Shown: positions 28,588 to 37,165, counted from the stretch's first letter. The stretch: DNA of 64,000 bases from Halosimplex aquaticum (GCF_028747785.1 NZ_CP118158.1:1116001-1180000); one strand, 5' to 3'. A program made the numbers and translations. The notes: generated from the sequence alone by a model not told the origin.

Positions 28588-29547
28588 ATGTCCGAACGCA
28601 CTGAGACGCGACGCAGCGTGCTCAAGGCGACTGGCGTAGCGCTCGGCGCGGCGGCCCTCCCGTCGGTCGCGTCCGCGTCGACGAACGAGTCCGGCTGGAC
28701 GGACGTCGAGTCGCCGGTCGGCGGGACGCTCTACGACATCGAGCAGACGACCGCCGGCGCGTACGCGGTGGGCGACGCCGGCGTCGTCCTCGAACGCACC
28801 GAGAAGGGCTGGAAGAAGGTCCTCGACGGCGGCCCGACCGGCAACGGCAACAACCTCTACGGCGCGGACGTGACCGACGACGGCAAGCGCCTGTGGTTCG
28901 TCGGCTCGTCGGGTTCCATCGGCGAGTACGACGTGACGACGGGCAACCTGAACGACCACTCGGCGCCGATGGACGTGACCAGCAACTTCAACGACGTCGC
29001 GGTCACCGGCGAGGCCGGCGAGGCGAACGTCTACGTCGCCGGCGACTCCGGGAAGATGTACTACAGCTTCGAGAACGGCGCCACCCAGACCTGGGACTAC
29101 GTCACGCCCGGCTCGGGCTCGGCCATCAACGCCGTCGACTTCTACGACGACCGCAAGGGCCACATCGTCGACGGCAACAAGTCCGTCTTCCACACCCAGG
29201 ACGGCTCGACCTGGGACAAGATCGGGCTGGCCGACGCCAACGTCAACTTCTACGGCGTCGACTCCGACGGCGCCGACGACGTCTGGGTCTCCGGCGGCGG
29301 CGGGATGGTGTTCCACTGGAACGGGACCAGCTGGGTCCCAGCCGACACCGGCGACGCCGGCCTGCGCGACATCGAGGTCGAGAACGGCGAGGGCCTCACC
29401 GTCGGCGGCGGCGGCAACGTCTACGACCGCGAGAGCGGCGAGTGGAAACCGGACACGACCCCGACGGGCCAGAACCTAAAGGCGGTCCTCCGGAAGAGCG
29501 ACCCCGAGATCGCCGTCGGCGCCGGGGGCACCATCATCGAGCACTGA
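28588..29547 (+). CDS. Tat-exported beta-propeller protein (YCF48/BNR-like repeats)
   Basis: A 319-residue protein with a twin-arginine signal (TRRSVLKATGVALGAAALPS, residues 8-27) and a likely cleavage after ASA. The mature part is made of repeats such as LYDIEQTTAGAYAVGDAGVV, FNDVAVTGEAGEANVYVAGD, INAVDFYDDRKGHIVDG, and LRDIEVENGEGLTVGGG. The pattern 'aspect of time or event, then VGDxGxV' is typical of YCF48/photosystem II stability factor-like propellers and sortilin/BNR repeats. It is probably soluble outside the cell. No ligand or partner is evident. A TATA-like box precedes it. Confidence 0.8.
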   Translation: MSERTETRRSVLKATGVALGAAALPSVASASTNESGWTDVESPVGGTLYDIEQTTAGAYAVGDAGVVLERTEKGWKKVLDGGPTGNGNNLYGADVTDDGKRLWFVGSSGSIGEYDVTTGNLNDHSAPMDVTSNFNDVAVTGEAGEANVYVAGDSGKMYYSFENGATQTWDYVTPGSGSAINAVDFYDDRKGHIVDGNKSVFHTQDGSTWDKIGLADANVNFYGVDSDGADDVWVSGGGGMVFHWNGTSWVPADTGDAGLRDIEVENGEGLTVGGGGNVYDRESGEWKPDTTPTGQNLKAVLRKSDPEIAVGAGGTIIEH

Positions 29548-29774
29548 TCCGCTCGTCGTAGACGGACTCGGACTCGGTGTCCGTCGCCGACTCCCCCTCT
29601 CTACCCCCTCTTCTGTCAGGCGTCCTCGCTGTCGATAGTGTCGTGCCGAATCCATTACGTTCCGGGCGCGACGCTCTTCTCCGTCGTCGGGAATCACACT
29701 GCTGATACGGGGCGGTGAGCGTACCGGGTTGTGTCCCGCCGATGGAGATCCGGACCGGTGAGAAACCAGAACGG

Positions 29775-29783
29775 TTATAATAT
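29775..29783 (+). promoter_or_regulatory. TATA-like box of the siderophore-binding operon
   Basis: TATAATAT and flanking T residues end 20 bases before the ATG at 29804 and abut the iron-box-like palindrome at 29784. A leaderless transcript starting inside or just after the palindrome is likely. Confidence 0.6.
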
Positions 29784-29799
29784 TTTAGGCTAGCCTAAA
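29784..29799. promoter_or_regulatory. Iron-box-like palindrome (DtxR/IdeR type)
   Basis: TTTAGGCTAGCCTAAA is a perfect 16-bp palindrome. Its TTAGG...CCTAA arms match the core of DtxR/IdeR/SirR-family operators, metal-dependent repressors that occur in haloarchaea. It lies between the TATA-like box and the ATG of an iron-siderophore binding protein, where bound repressor would block transcription when iron is plentiful. Confidence 0.8.
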
Positions 29800-29803
29800 T
29801 CCC

Positions 29804-31084
29804 ATGTGTGACGATTCCATCGAACGGGTGGCACCGACACGGCGTGAATACGTGAAGTACGGCGGCGCGGTCGTGAGTGGGGCGCTGCTGGCCGGCTGTG
29901 CCGGAGACGGCAGTGCCGGAGACGGCAGTGCCGGAGACGGCGGGGGCAGGTCGACGGACTCGGGAACCGCGACGGAGACGGCGGAACCGACCGAGACAGC
30001 GGGAGCGACGCCGACGCAGGCGGACAAAACGACGTCGACCGAAACGGACGGCTCCGACGAAGTGTGCATGGAGCCGGTCGGCTGTCTCACGTTCGAAGAG
30101 CCGCCGGAGCGCTGGGTCGCCGCCGGACCCGCCCAGGTCGATTACGGGGTCGCTCTCGGACAGGCCGGGGGGCTCTCGGGGATCGCGTACGCGTACTACT
30201 ACGAATCTACGCGCTTCCTGTTCGACGAACTCGGCATCGAGGGACTCCCCGCCGAGCTGACGGAGGTGTACGGGTACGACGGCGGGTTCGACAAGGAGGC
30301 CTTCTACGAGATCGACGCCGACATCCATCTGATCGACCCGAACACGATCACGACCGCCGACGACGCGTGGGACGGGAGCGACGTCGCGGAGATCGAATCG
30401 AACGTCGGCGCCCTGTTCGGGAAGTCGAACGGCCGTGACCGGGGCTGGAACAGCGAGTATCTCGTCCCGATGTACGACCTGCTCGAGCGATACGCACGGG
30501 TGTTCGACGAGCGCGACAGGTACGACGAACTCGCCGCCGTGCACGAGGAGGTCCAGTCCGCAGTCGCTTCGCGGCTCCCGCCAGAGTCAGAGCGCCCCTC
30601 GGTGGGAGTCCTGCTGGGCGGGAGCGACCCCGCAGCGGGGACGTTCTACCTCTCGCGTATCACGGAGGCCGGCTCGCGCCACAAGCACTATCGCGACCTG
30701 GCGATCGACGACGCGTTCGCAGACCTCGACTTCGGGGGCGAGACGTTCATCGAGGGCGACTACGAGACGCTGCTCGAAGTCGATCCGGACGTGCTGCTGT
30801 TCGACAACCACCTCCCCGGGGTCTCTCGGTCCCTCGCGATCGAGGGGACAGAGACGTGGCGAACGGACCACGTCGCGGAGATGAAACGCAACGCCGCCGG
30901 AAGCGATCTGACCGCGGTCTCAGCGGGTCGCGTGTATCCCGCGGGGATGGGCGAGCAAGGGCCCATCACTAACCTCTTCAACACCGAGGCCCTCGGCAAG
31001 CAACTGTATCCGGAACAGTTCCCCGAGGACGAGCGGCTGTTCGACCGACAGCGGATCGTGGACATCGTCAACGGAGATCTCTGA
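29804..31084 (+). CDS. Iron-siderophore ABC transporter substrate-binding lipoprotein
   Basis: A 426-residue lipoprotein. The signal includes TRREY, a hydrophobic stretch and a lipobox LLAGC ending near residue 32. A long Gly/Ser/Thr/Asp linker (about 33-85) follows, including three copies of GDGSA. The binding domain resembles the FepB/FecB-type clamp: PPERWVAAGPAQVDYGVAL, DIHLIDPNT, and the second lobe with LLEVDPDVLLFDNH. It should deliver a ferric chelate to an ABC importer in the membrane. No permease or ATPase gene is adjacent. An iron-box-like palindrome controls the start, and a FAD protein gene follows after 4 bases. Confidence 0.88.
   Translation: MCDDSIERVAPTRREYVKYGGAVVSGALLAGCAGDGSAGDGSAGDGGGRSTDSGTATETAEPTETAGATPTQADKTTSTETDGSDEVCMEPVGCLTFEEPPERWVAAGPAQVDYGVALGQAGGLSGIAYAYYYESTRFLFDELGIEGLPAELTEVYGYDGGFDKEAFYEIDADIHLIDPNTITTADDAWDGSDVAEIESNVGALFGKSNGRDRGWNSEYLVPMYDLLERYARVFDERDRYDELAAVHEEVQSAVASRLPPESERPSVGVLLGGSDPAAGTFYLSRITEAGSRHKHYRDLAIDDAFADLDFGGETFIEGDYETLLEVDPDVLLFDNHLPGVSRSLAIEGTETWRTDHVAEMKRNAAGSDLTAVSAGRVYPAGMGEQGPITNLFNTEALGKQLYPEQFPEDERLFDRQRIVDIVNGDL
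29900..29941 (+). repeat. 15-bp tandem repeat in the lipoprotein linker
   Basis: GCCGGAGACGGCAGT occurs twice exactly and a third time in part, encoding GDGSA repeats just after the lipid-attachment cysteine. Copy number could vary in frame. Confidence 0.8.
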
Positions 31085-31088
31085 ACGG

Positions 31089-31994
31089 ATGGAGACGAAA
31101 TCACTCACCGAGTCCGCGTTCGACTATGACGTCGTCGTGGTCGGCGGCGGACCAGCGGGCTGCTCGGCGGGCGTGTTCACCGCCCGATACGGTCTCGACA
31201 CGGCTGTCTTCGACCGCGGAAACTCGTCGCTCAAGCGGTGTGCCCACCTGGAGAACTACCTCGGGTTCCCCGCGGGCATCGACGTCGAGACCTTCTACGA
31301 ACTGATGCACGACCACGCGGAAACCGCGGGCTGCGAGCTGGTCGCCGACCACGTCGAGTCCGTCGATCGCACCGAGGCCGACGAGGGATTCGTCGTCGCG
31401 CCGCAGGAGGGCGAGCCCGTCACCGCTCGACGAGTGATCGCGGCGACGCGATACGACGGCGAGTACCTGCGGGGACTCGACACCGACGCGGCGATGTTCG
31501 AAACGCGCGACCACGACGGCGAAGCGCAGGAGCACTTCGACCGCACCTACGCAGCCAGTGACGGGACGACGCCGGTGGACGGACTGTACGTCGCCTCCCC
31601 CTCCGAAGAAGCCGATCGGCAGGTGATCGTGGCAGCAGGGCGCGGCGCCCGAGTCGGCCTGCAAGTCATCGAGGACGGCCGCCGTGACTGGGGGTACCCG
31701 GAGGCTGTCGTCGATCACTACGACTGGCTCCGTTCCGACGCCGAACTCGACGGCGAGTGGGGCGACCGCGACCGCTGGCGTGAGTGGATCGACGACCAGT
31801 TCCCCGACGACCACGACCTCGACGAGGAGCGGCGCACCGCGATACGCGAGCGGTTGATCGACCGCCGGTTCGACACCTATCTCTCCACCGACGAGATAAC
31901 CCGCCGGAGAGAGCAGGGACAGAAGGAACTCCTCGAACACGTCGACGACGACCTCATCGTCGCGGCCGCGCGAGAAATCGAGGCCGAGCAGTAG
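31089..31994 (+). CDS. Single-domain FAD-dependent oxidoreductase, possible ferric-chelate reductase
   Basis: A 301-residue protein. It begins with the FAD-binding Rossmann motif VVVGGGPAGCSAGV (residues 17-30) and has the second FAD motif DGLYVASP near 180. The thioredoxin-reductase-type NADPH domain that normally interrupts these two is missing, and so is the redox CxxC. The last ~100 residues are charged and helical (RDRWREWIDD, then RRTAIRERLIDRR). It starts 4 bases after the siderophore-binding lipoprotein, so it is in the same iron-controlled transcript. A role in reducing or releasing iron from the imported chelate is inference. Confidence 0.8.
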   Translation: METKSLTESAFDYDVVVVGGGPAGCSAGVFTARYGLDTAVFDRGNSSLKRCAHLENYLGFPAGIDVETFYELMHDHAETAGCELVADHVESVDRTEADEGFVVAPQEGEPVTARRVIAATRYDGEYLRGLDTDAAMFETRDHDGEAQEHFDRTYAASDGTTPVDGLYVASPSEEADRQVIVAAGRGARVGLQVIEDGRRDWGYPEAVVDHYDWLRSDAELDGEWGDRDRWREWIDDQFPDDHDLDEERRTAIRERLIDRRFDTYLSTDEITRRREQGQKELLEHVDDDLIVAAAREIEAEQ

Positions 31995-32270
31995 ATCAGT
32001 TGCGTCCGGCAGGAACTCGCAGGCGGGAGCTGCGTAGAGCGCTCGTCGCGGGCGTCGCTTCAGTCCCTAGTATCGAGCACCGGGCGCCGAAAGCGCCGGT
32101 TCACAGTCAGAGCGAAGATCTGACGGTGTTTTCATTCCTCTCTTTCCGGTCGACGGGTCGCGGGCTGTCGGTCCGTGACCGAATGACGTGGCCGCGTACC
32201 CACCACGCTGGTCCCGCAGCGCGCCGCGGTCGCGCGGGGAAACCCGGGCGGGGAAAGGCGCTGGGGCAAC

Positions 32271-32277
32271 GATTAAG
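32271..32277 (+). promoter_or_regulatory. TATA-like box of the GH3 gene
   Basis: GATTAAG is centred about 29 bases before the ATG at 32303, at leaderless-transcript distance. The 18-bp palindrome fills the space between this box and the start codon. Confidence 0.6.
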
Positions 32278-32284
32278 TCGCTTC

Positions 32285-32302
32285 TGACTGAACGTTCAGT
32301 CA
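32285..32302. promoter_or_regulatory. Perfect 18-bp palindrome abutting the GH3 start codon
   Basis: TGACTGAACGTTCAGTCA is perfectly symmetric with 9-bp arms and ends one base before the ATG at 32303. The TGAAC-GTTCA core is typical of TetR/AcrR-family operators. In this position a bound repressor would cover the predicted transcription start. No TetR gene is visible nearby. Confidence 0.8.
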
Positions 32303-34408
32303 ATGACTTCGGATGCAGTGAAGCGGCTCCTGTCGGAGCTCACGCTCGCGGAGAAGGTTCAGCTCACGCACGGCGCGGCGGACACCGAGGGAACGGCGAC
32401 GGGATTCGTCCCCGGTGTGGAGCGGCTCGACGTCCCGGGCGTCCGGTTCACTGACGGCCCGCTCGGCGTCCGGACGGACGAGCCGGCGACGGCGTTCCCG
32501 GCGTCGATGGCCCTCGCCGCGAGCTTCGACCCGGACCTCGCCCGCGAGTTCGGCGCCGCGCTCGGCCGCGAGGCGACCGCCCGGGACCAGGACGTGCTCC
32601 TCGGCCCCGGGCTCAACCTCGTCCGGGTCCCCCACTGCGGCCGCAACTTCGAGTACTTCTCCGAAGACCCGGTCGCGACGGGCCGGTTCGCGGCGGGCGT
32701 CGTCGACGGTATCGAGTCCGCGGACGTCGTCGCGACGCCGAAGCACTTCGTCGCGAACAACCAGGAGACCGCCCGGGCCTCGGTCAGCGCCGAGGTCGAC
32801 GAGCGCGTCCTCCGGGAGCTGTACCTCCCGGGATTCCGCGACGCCGTCGACGCGGGCGCAGGAGCCGCCATGTCCGCGTACAACCGCGTCAACGGGACGT
32901 ACATGAGCGAACACGAACACCTCCTGACCGAGGTGCTCAAAGACGAGTGGGGATTCGACGGGGTGGTCATGTCCGACTGGTTCGGCACCGAGAGCGTCGT
33001 CGACGCCGCCAACGGCGGCCTCGACCTCCAGATGCCGGGGATCTCGGCCGAGGAACTGTTCGAGTCGATGGGCATGCCCGCCGACGAGTTCGATCCCAGC
33101 GGCTTCGACTACGCGGACGGGATGCCCGACCCCCGGACCGGCGGCCTGTTCCGCGAGCGACTCGCCGACGCCGTCGAGGCCGGCGACGTCCCCGAGTCCC
33201 GACTCGACGACATGGTCACGCGGTACCTGACCCAGCTCGAACGTCACGGCCTGCTCGACGAGGGACGCGACGGCGAGGGTGCCATCGACACGCCCGAACA
33301 CCGGGAACTGGCCGAGCGGATCGCCGTCCGCGGGACGGTCCTGCTGGAGAACGACTGCGTTCTGCCGCTCGCCGACGACGCCGACGTGGCCGTGATCGGC
33401 CCGAACGTCGACGAGGCCATCCTGGGAGGCGGCGGCTCCTCGGAGACGACGCCGTTCACCGAGACCAGCCCGGTCGATGGGATCGAGGCCCGCGCCGACG
33501 GGGACGTGTCGGTCGCCCGCGGCATCCCGCGGATCGAGGACGTGTCGCTGTTCGACGGGTTCGGTCCGGACGACGAAGACGACGACGAGGCTCCGGACGT
33601 GTCCGTCGACGACGCCGTCGCGGCGGCCGAAGACGCCGACGCGGCGGTCGTGTTCGTCCGCGACCAGGCGACGGAAGCCGCCGACCGCGAGACGCTCGCG
33701 CTCCCCGGCGAGCAGGACGAACTGGTCGAGGCGGTCGCGTCCGCCACCGACCGGACGGTCGTCGTCCTCAACACGAGCGGCCCGGTCGAGATGCCCTGGC
33801 GCGAGGACGTGGCGGCGGTGCTCGCGGGCTGGTACCCCGGGCAGGCCCACGGGGAGGCCGCCGCGGCCGTCCTCTACGGCGACAGCGACCCCGGCGGCCG
33901 CCTGCCCGTCACGTTCGCGCCCGAGGACGAGTACCCCGCGAACACCGAGCGGCGGTTCCCCGGCGTCGACGGCGAGGTCCACTACGAGGAAGGGCTGCTC
34001 GTCGGCTACCGACACTTCGACGCGACCGACGCGGACCCGACCTACCCCTTCGGCCACGGCCGCTCCTATACGAGTTTCGAGTACAGCGACGCCGCGGCCG
34101 TCGGCGACTCGACGGTCGAAGTCACCGTCGAGAACACCGGCGACCGCACGGGTCGAGAAGTCGCACAGGCGTACGTCGATTCGCCGGAGGCGCCGGACGA
34201 CCTGGAACGGCCGCGGCGGGAACTGGGCGGCTTCACCGCGCTCTCGCTCGACCCCGGCGAGTCCCGTCGCGTCGCCGTCGACCTCGACGAGCGAGCGTTC
34301 GGGCGCTACGACGAGTCCGACGGCTGGACCGTGGACGCGGGCGAGCACGTCGTCTCGGTGGGCCGCTCCTCGCGGGACCTCCGACTCGAGGTGTCCGTCG
34401 ACCGCTAG
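32303..34408 (+). CDS. Glycoside hydrolase family 3 beta-glucosidase-type enzyme
   Basis: A 701-residue GH3 enzyme. Domain 1 is the TIM barrel with FTDGPLGVR, the KHFVANNQE substrate loop and the nucleophile Asp225 in VVMSDWFG. Domain 2 (about 340-560) starts with GTVLLENDCVLPLA and includes an acidic insert around DDEDDDEAPDVSVDD. The C-terminal fibronectin III-like domain begins near FEYSDAAAVGDSTVEVTVEN. It should release glucose or xylose from beta-linked oligosaccharides. No signal peptide is visible, so it is likely cytoplasmic. Its stop codon shares CTAG with that of the convergent HD gene. An 18-bp palindrome lies at its start. Confidence 0.93.
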   Translation: MTSDAVKRLLSELTLAEKVQLTHGAADTEGTATGFVPGVERLDVPGVRFTDGPLGVRTDEPATAFPASMALAASFDPDLAREFGAALGREATARDQDVLLGPGLNLVRVPHCGRNFEYFSEDPVATGRFAAGVVDGIESADVVATPKHFVANNQETARASVSAEVDERVLRELYLPGFRDAVDAGAGAAMSAYNRVNGTYMSEHEHLLTEVLKDEWGFDGVVMSDWFGTESVVDAANGGLDLQMPGISAEELFESMGMPADEFDPSGFDYADGMPDPRTGGLFRERLADAVEAGDVPESRLDDMVTRYLTQLERHGLLDEGRDGEGAIDTPEHRELAERIAVRGTVLLENDCVLPLADDADVAVIGPNVDEAILGGGGSSETTPFTETSPVDGIEARADGDVSVARGIPRIEDVSLFDGFGPDDEDDDEAPDVSVDDAVAAAEDADAAVVFVRDQATEAADRETLALPGEQDELVEAVASATDRTVVVLNTSGPVEMPWREDVAAVLAGWYPGQAHGEAAAAVLYGDSDPGGRLPVTFAPEDEYPANTERRFPGVDGEVHYEEGLLVGYRHFDATDADPTYPFGHGRSYTSFEYSDAAAVGDSTVEVTVENTGDRTGREVAQAYVDSPEAPDDLERPRRELGGFTALSLDPGESRRVAVDLDERAFGRYDESDGWTVDAGEHVVSVGRSSRDLRLEVSVDR

Positions 34409-35070
34409 CGCTCCCCGCCCCACTCGGCCTCGAACCGCTCGACGAACTCCTCGACGAAGGCCGCCCGGTCCGCGGCGAGTTCGCGGCCTGTCGCGGTCTC
34501 CATCGCGTCGGGAAGGCGCAGTAACTTCTCGCGGGCGTGCTGGATCACGGTGTTGTCGCGGTCGCTCCGGTCGTACGTCTCGCGCACCTCGCGGTCGGGG
34601 TCGTACATCCCCTGGCCGTGGTGGGCGCCGAAGGTGAACGCCCGGCCGATGCCGACCGCGCCGAGCGCGTCGAGGTTGTCGGCGTCCCGCAGCACTCGCT
34701 CCTCGACGGTCGGCTCGTGGTCGAGGTCGGTCGTCTCGGCGAAGTCGTACTCCTCGTGGTGAGCGACGCAGTGACAGACCGCCTCGCGCCCGTCCGCGGG
34801 GAAGTCGGCGTCGGCGAGGATCTCCCGGACCTCCGGGATCGTCTCGCGCGGGTGAGTGAACCCGTCGCCGCGCAGGCGGTGCAGGTCGTGGACCAGCGCG
34901 GCGGCGCCGACGACGGCGAAGTCCGCGTTCTCGCGCTCGGCGAGTCGGCGACCCAGTCTGTAGACTCGCCAGGCGTGGGCCATGTCGTGGCCCGTGTCGT
35001 CCCCGTCGAAGTGCTCGCGGACCTCGGCGGCGACCCGCTCGTGGACCGGCGGGACCTCCTCCGTTCGCAT
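34405..35070 (-). CDS. HD-domain phosphohydrolase
   Basis: A 221-residue protein with a complete HD metal site: His near 28 in GHDMAHAWRVY, HD in ALVHDLHR near residue 62, HH in VAHHEEYD, and D in RDADNLDALGAVG near 130. Such proteins hydrolyse phosphoesters of nucleotides or other small molecules in the cytoplasm; the substrate is unknown. The TAG stop overlaps the GH3 stop on the other strand, both contained in CTAG at 34405-34408. Confidence 0.88.
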   Translation of the reverse strand: MRTEEVPPVHERVAAEVREHFDGDDTGHDMAHAWRVYRLGRRLAERENADFAVVGAAALVHDLHRLRGDGFTHPRETIPEVREILADADFPADGREAVCHCVAHHEEYDFAETTDLDHEPTVEERVLRDADNLDALGAVGIGRAFTFGAHHGQGMYDPDREVRETYDRSDRDNTVIQHAREKLLRLPDAMETATGRELAADRAAFVEEFVERFEAEWGGER

Positions 35071-35185
35071 GGATCACCCGGCGCGGGCGTCGAGCAAAAA
35101 CGTGCTGGTGACACGGCCGACGGCGGTCGATACGCTTGCCCACGCCTCACGACGCTTTATGGCTCCTCCGGACGAACGCGACGAC

Positions 35186-35893
35186 ATGGCGACGCAACTG
35201 CGCGAGGGGGTCTGGTGGATCGACCTGCGTGGCGTCAACGCCTATCTCGTCGACGAGGGCGGCGATCTGACGCTCGTCGACGCGGGGATGCCGTGGCAGG
35301 GCGGCGGCGTGGTCGACGCGATCGTCGAAGCCGGCTACGTCCTCGACGACCTCGAGCACGTCCTGCTCACCCACTACGACGTCGACCACGCCGGCGGTCT
35401 CTCCCGCCTCGACGGCCTCGACGTCACGATCTATGCCGGTCAGCGCGATGCCTCGCTCGTCACCGGCCGGGAGGCGCCGCCGTTCTCGATCCCGAAAGGC
35501 GCCCTCCAGCGGTTGCTCGGGCCGCTGTACACGCCGCCGAGCAACGAGGTCGTCCCGCTCGCCGACGGCGACGAGATCGGGTCGTTCACCGTCTACGAGA
35601 CGCCGGGACACACGCCCGGGCACCTCGCGTACGTGAGCGAGGACCTGGGCGTCGCGTTCCTGGGCGACCTCGTCGGCGAGTCCGACGGCCGCCTCGAACC
35701 CATGCCGTGGATCGTGACTGACGACGGCGGCCAGGTGCGCGAGAGCGTCCGCCGACTCGCAGCGGACGCGCCCGACTTCGACGTGGCCGCCGTCGGCCAC
35801 GGCGTCCCGTTCGAACGGGCTGGGCGGGCGCGGTTCGACGAACTCGCGGCGCGCTTCGGCCACGACCGCGAACCCGAGCGAGTTCGGCAGTAA
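35186..35893 (+). CDS. MBL-fold metallohydrolase
   Basis: A 235-residue metallo-beta-lactamase-fold hydrolase. The metal site is THYDVDHAGG near residue 69, followed by ETPGHTPGH, FLGDLVGES and a late VGHGVPF. The first motif reads HxDxDH instead of the usual HxHxDH, a variant seen in some subfamilies. The ATG at 35186 is chosen because a TATA-like CTTTATGG (35155-35162) lies about 27 bases before it. An upstream ATG at 35159 overlaps that box. The substrate is unknown. Confidence 0.87.
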   Translation: MATQLREGVWWIDLRGVNAYLVDEGGDLTLVDAGMPWQGGGVVDAIVEAGYVLDDLEHVLLTHYDVDHAGGLSRLDGLDVTIYAGQRDASLVTGREAPPFSIPKGALQRLLGPLYTPPSNEVVPLADGDEIGSFTVYETPGHTPGHLAYVSEDLGVAFLGDLVGESDGRLEPMPWIVTDDGGQVRESVRRLAADAPDFDVAAVGHGVPFERAGRARFDELAARFGHDREPERVRQ

Positions 35894-35924
35894 CGGACGC
35901 CGGCCGACGGCTACCGAGCGACAG

Positions 35925-36599
35925 TCACACGAACTCGCTGTCGATAGTGTCGTCGTTGCCGACGTTGCTCTCGGCGCCGCGGTCGTTGGAGGCGTGGCCC
36001 GGTGACTGGCGGCCGGTCCCGCCGGTGAAGTCGGCGCTCCCGCCGCCGCCACCGCCGGGGAAGTTCCCGTTCTCGAAGTCCGCGGCGGTGACGCCGGAGG
36101 GGCGGGAGTCCCCGGCGCGGGTCACCTCGGGCCGCTCGATCTCTTCCCCCGCGTGCAGCCGTTCGACCAGGTCGGGATCCGTCACGACTGCCGAGCGGGG
36201 GAGCGGTTCGTCCTCCGGCCAGCGTCGCCAGACGACGCGTTCCCGCTGGAGCGCCGTTCGGACCTCCGTCCCGCCGCCCGCCTCGACCCGCTCCTGCGGC
36301 GCCGGCACGCGGTCGCCGAGCGCGCGCTCCGCCCCCTCGGTATCGGCGAGGTGGTGGAGCCTGACCGTCGGCTCTCCCGATCGGATCAGGTCGTAACTCC
36401 CGGTGCCGAGCAACCCGTCGAGCCGCCCGTCGCGGCGAACGACGAGGTCGATCTCCGCGGTATCGACGGCCTTCGACCCCCGGACGAGGCCGCGCAGTCC
36501 GCCCGGATCGTACTCGACCCGGTCGCGGAAGACCCGTAGCTCGGACCGGACCCCCGGGACGGCCCCGGCGAACCGCTCGCTCGGGATCTGATCGGTCAT
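35925..36599 (-). CDS. Hypothetical protein with PH-like domain and Gly-rich tail
   Basis: A 224-residue protein. Residues 10-110 read as alternating strands (SELRVFRDRVEYD, TAEIDLVVRRDG, GSYDLIRSG, VRLHHLADTEGAER) in the manner of a bacterial pleckstrin-homology-like domain. The middle is charged. The last ~60 residues are rich in Gly/Asn/Asp (FPGGGGGGSADFTGG) and are probably disordered. I do not recognise a named family. It is followed downstream by the convergent MBL gene. Confidence 0.6.
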   Translation of the reverse strand: MTDQIPSERFAGAVPGVRSELRVFRDRVEYDPGGLRGLVRGSKAVDTAEIDLVVRRDGRLDGLLGTGSYDLIRSGEPTVRLHHLADTEGAERALGDRVPAPQERVEAGGGTEVRTALQRERVVWRRWPEDEPLPRSAVVTDPDLVERLHAGEEIERPEVTRAGDSRPSGVTAADFENGNFPGGGGGGSADFTGGTGRQSPGHASNDRGAESNVGNDDTIDSEFV

Positions 36600-36718
36600 C
36601 GAGCTAACTATTCGGCGGTCGGGCATAAGCTTCCGGGGACAGGTCCGCGGACGTCTTCGGCGTCGCTATCGGTCCCGTCGTGAGCGTTCCCGTCGAGAGT
36701 CCGGGATCGATCCCGGTG

Positions 36719-37057
36719 TCAGTCGTCCGCGTCGGCCTCCGCGGTCAGTTCCTCGGCGACGGTCTCGGCGTCGAACAGCGCGGGGTCCATCCCGAGGACC
36801 TGCTGTCCGCTGACGAACTCCGGGAGCGACTCGTTCGTGTACGTGACGACCCGGATATCGGGATTGAGGTCTCGCGCGACGACGATAGAGGTCGCCTGAC
36901 CGATGTCGGTGAGGACGTACACGTCCGCCTCGACGACGCCGGCCTCTTCGAGCGCAGGGCGGTTCACGACGCCGTCGACGACGGCCACCGTCGCTCCCCG
37001 GTCGCGCAACTCGTCGGCCAGCCCTTCCGTGTCGCTCCCCGCGAAAACTGCTTTCAT
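36719..37057 (-). CDS. RCK/Rossmann-like small protein (DUF7126-like)
   Basis: A 112-residue protein that starts with KAVFAGSDTEGLADELRDRG, a beta-alpha unit like a dinucleotide-binding fold. It then has VAVVDGVVNRPALEEAGV, ADVYVLTDIGQATSIVVARD and IRVVTYT, matching the strand order of the RCK/TrkA-N fold but shortened. I recognise it from memory as a haloarchaeal family (DUF7126) often near purine genes; here guaA is 1.5 kb away. A frame extension upstream (to 37093) is possible, but the ATG at 37057 begins the first strand. It is divergent from a PQQ-propeller lipoprotein. Confidence 0.7.
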   Translation of the reverse strand: MKAVFAGSDTEGLADELRDRGATVAVVDGVVNRPALEEAGVVEADVYVLTDIGQATSIVVARDLNPDIRVVTYTNESLPEFVSGQQVLGMDPALFDAETVAEELTAEADADD

Positions 37058-37165
37058 ACCGGCACCGATGGCGCCCGGGGGCTTGTGTCTCACGTTTCGG
37101 GCGGCCCCGGCGACCGGTCACACAGTCATGAAAAAACACTTACCAGTCGGCCCGAACCGTTCGAC

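Larger units (their letters stand above)
31995..32302. other. 308-bp intergenic region before the GH3 gene
   Basis: I see no credible gene. A frame opposite in direction (32067-32303) is rich in Arg/Pro and begins inside the palindrome, so I discount it. The informative part is the last 35 bases, with the TATA-like box and the 18-bp palindrome. Confidence 0.6.

Noticed and set aside
32067..32303. Minus-strand frame of 78 codons starting inside the GH3 palindrome
   Set aside because: Composition is Arg/Pro/Ser-rich and unlike the acidic proteins of this genome; no promoter or relative is evident.
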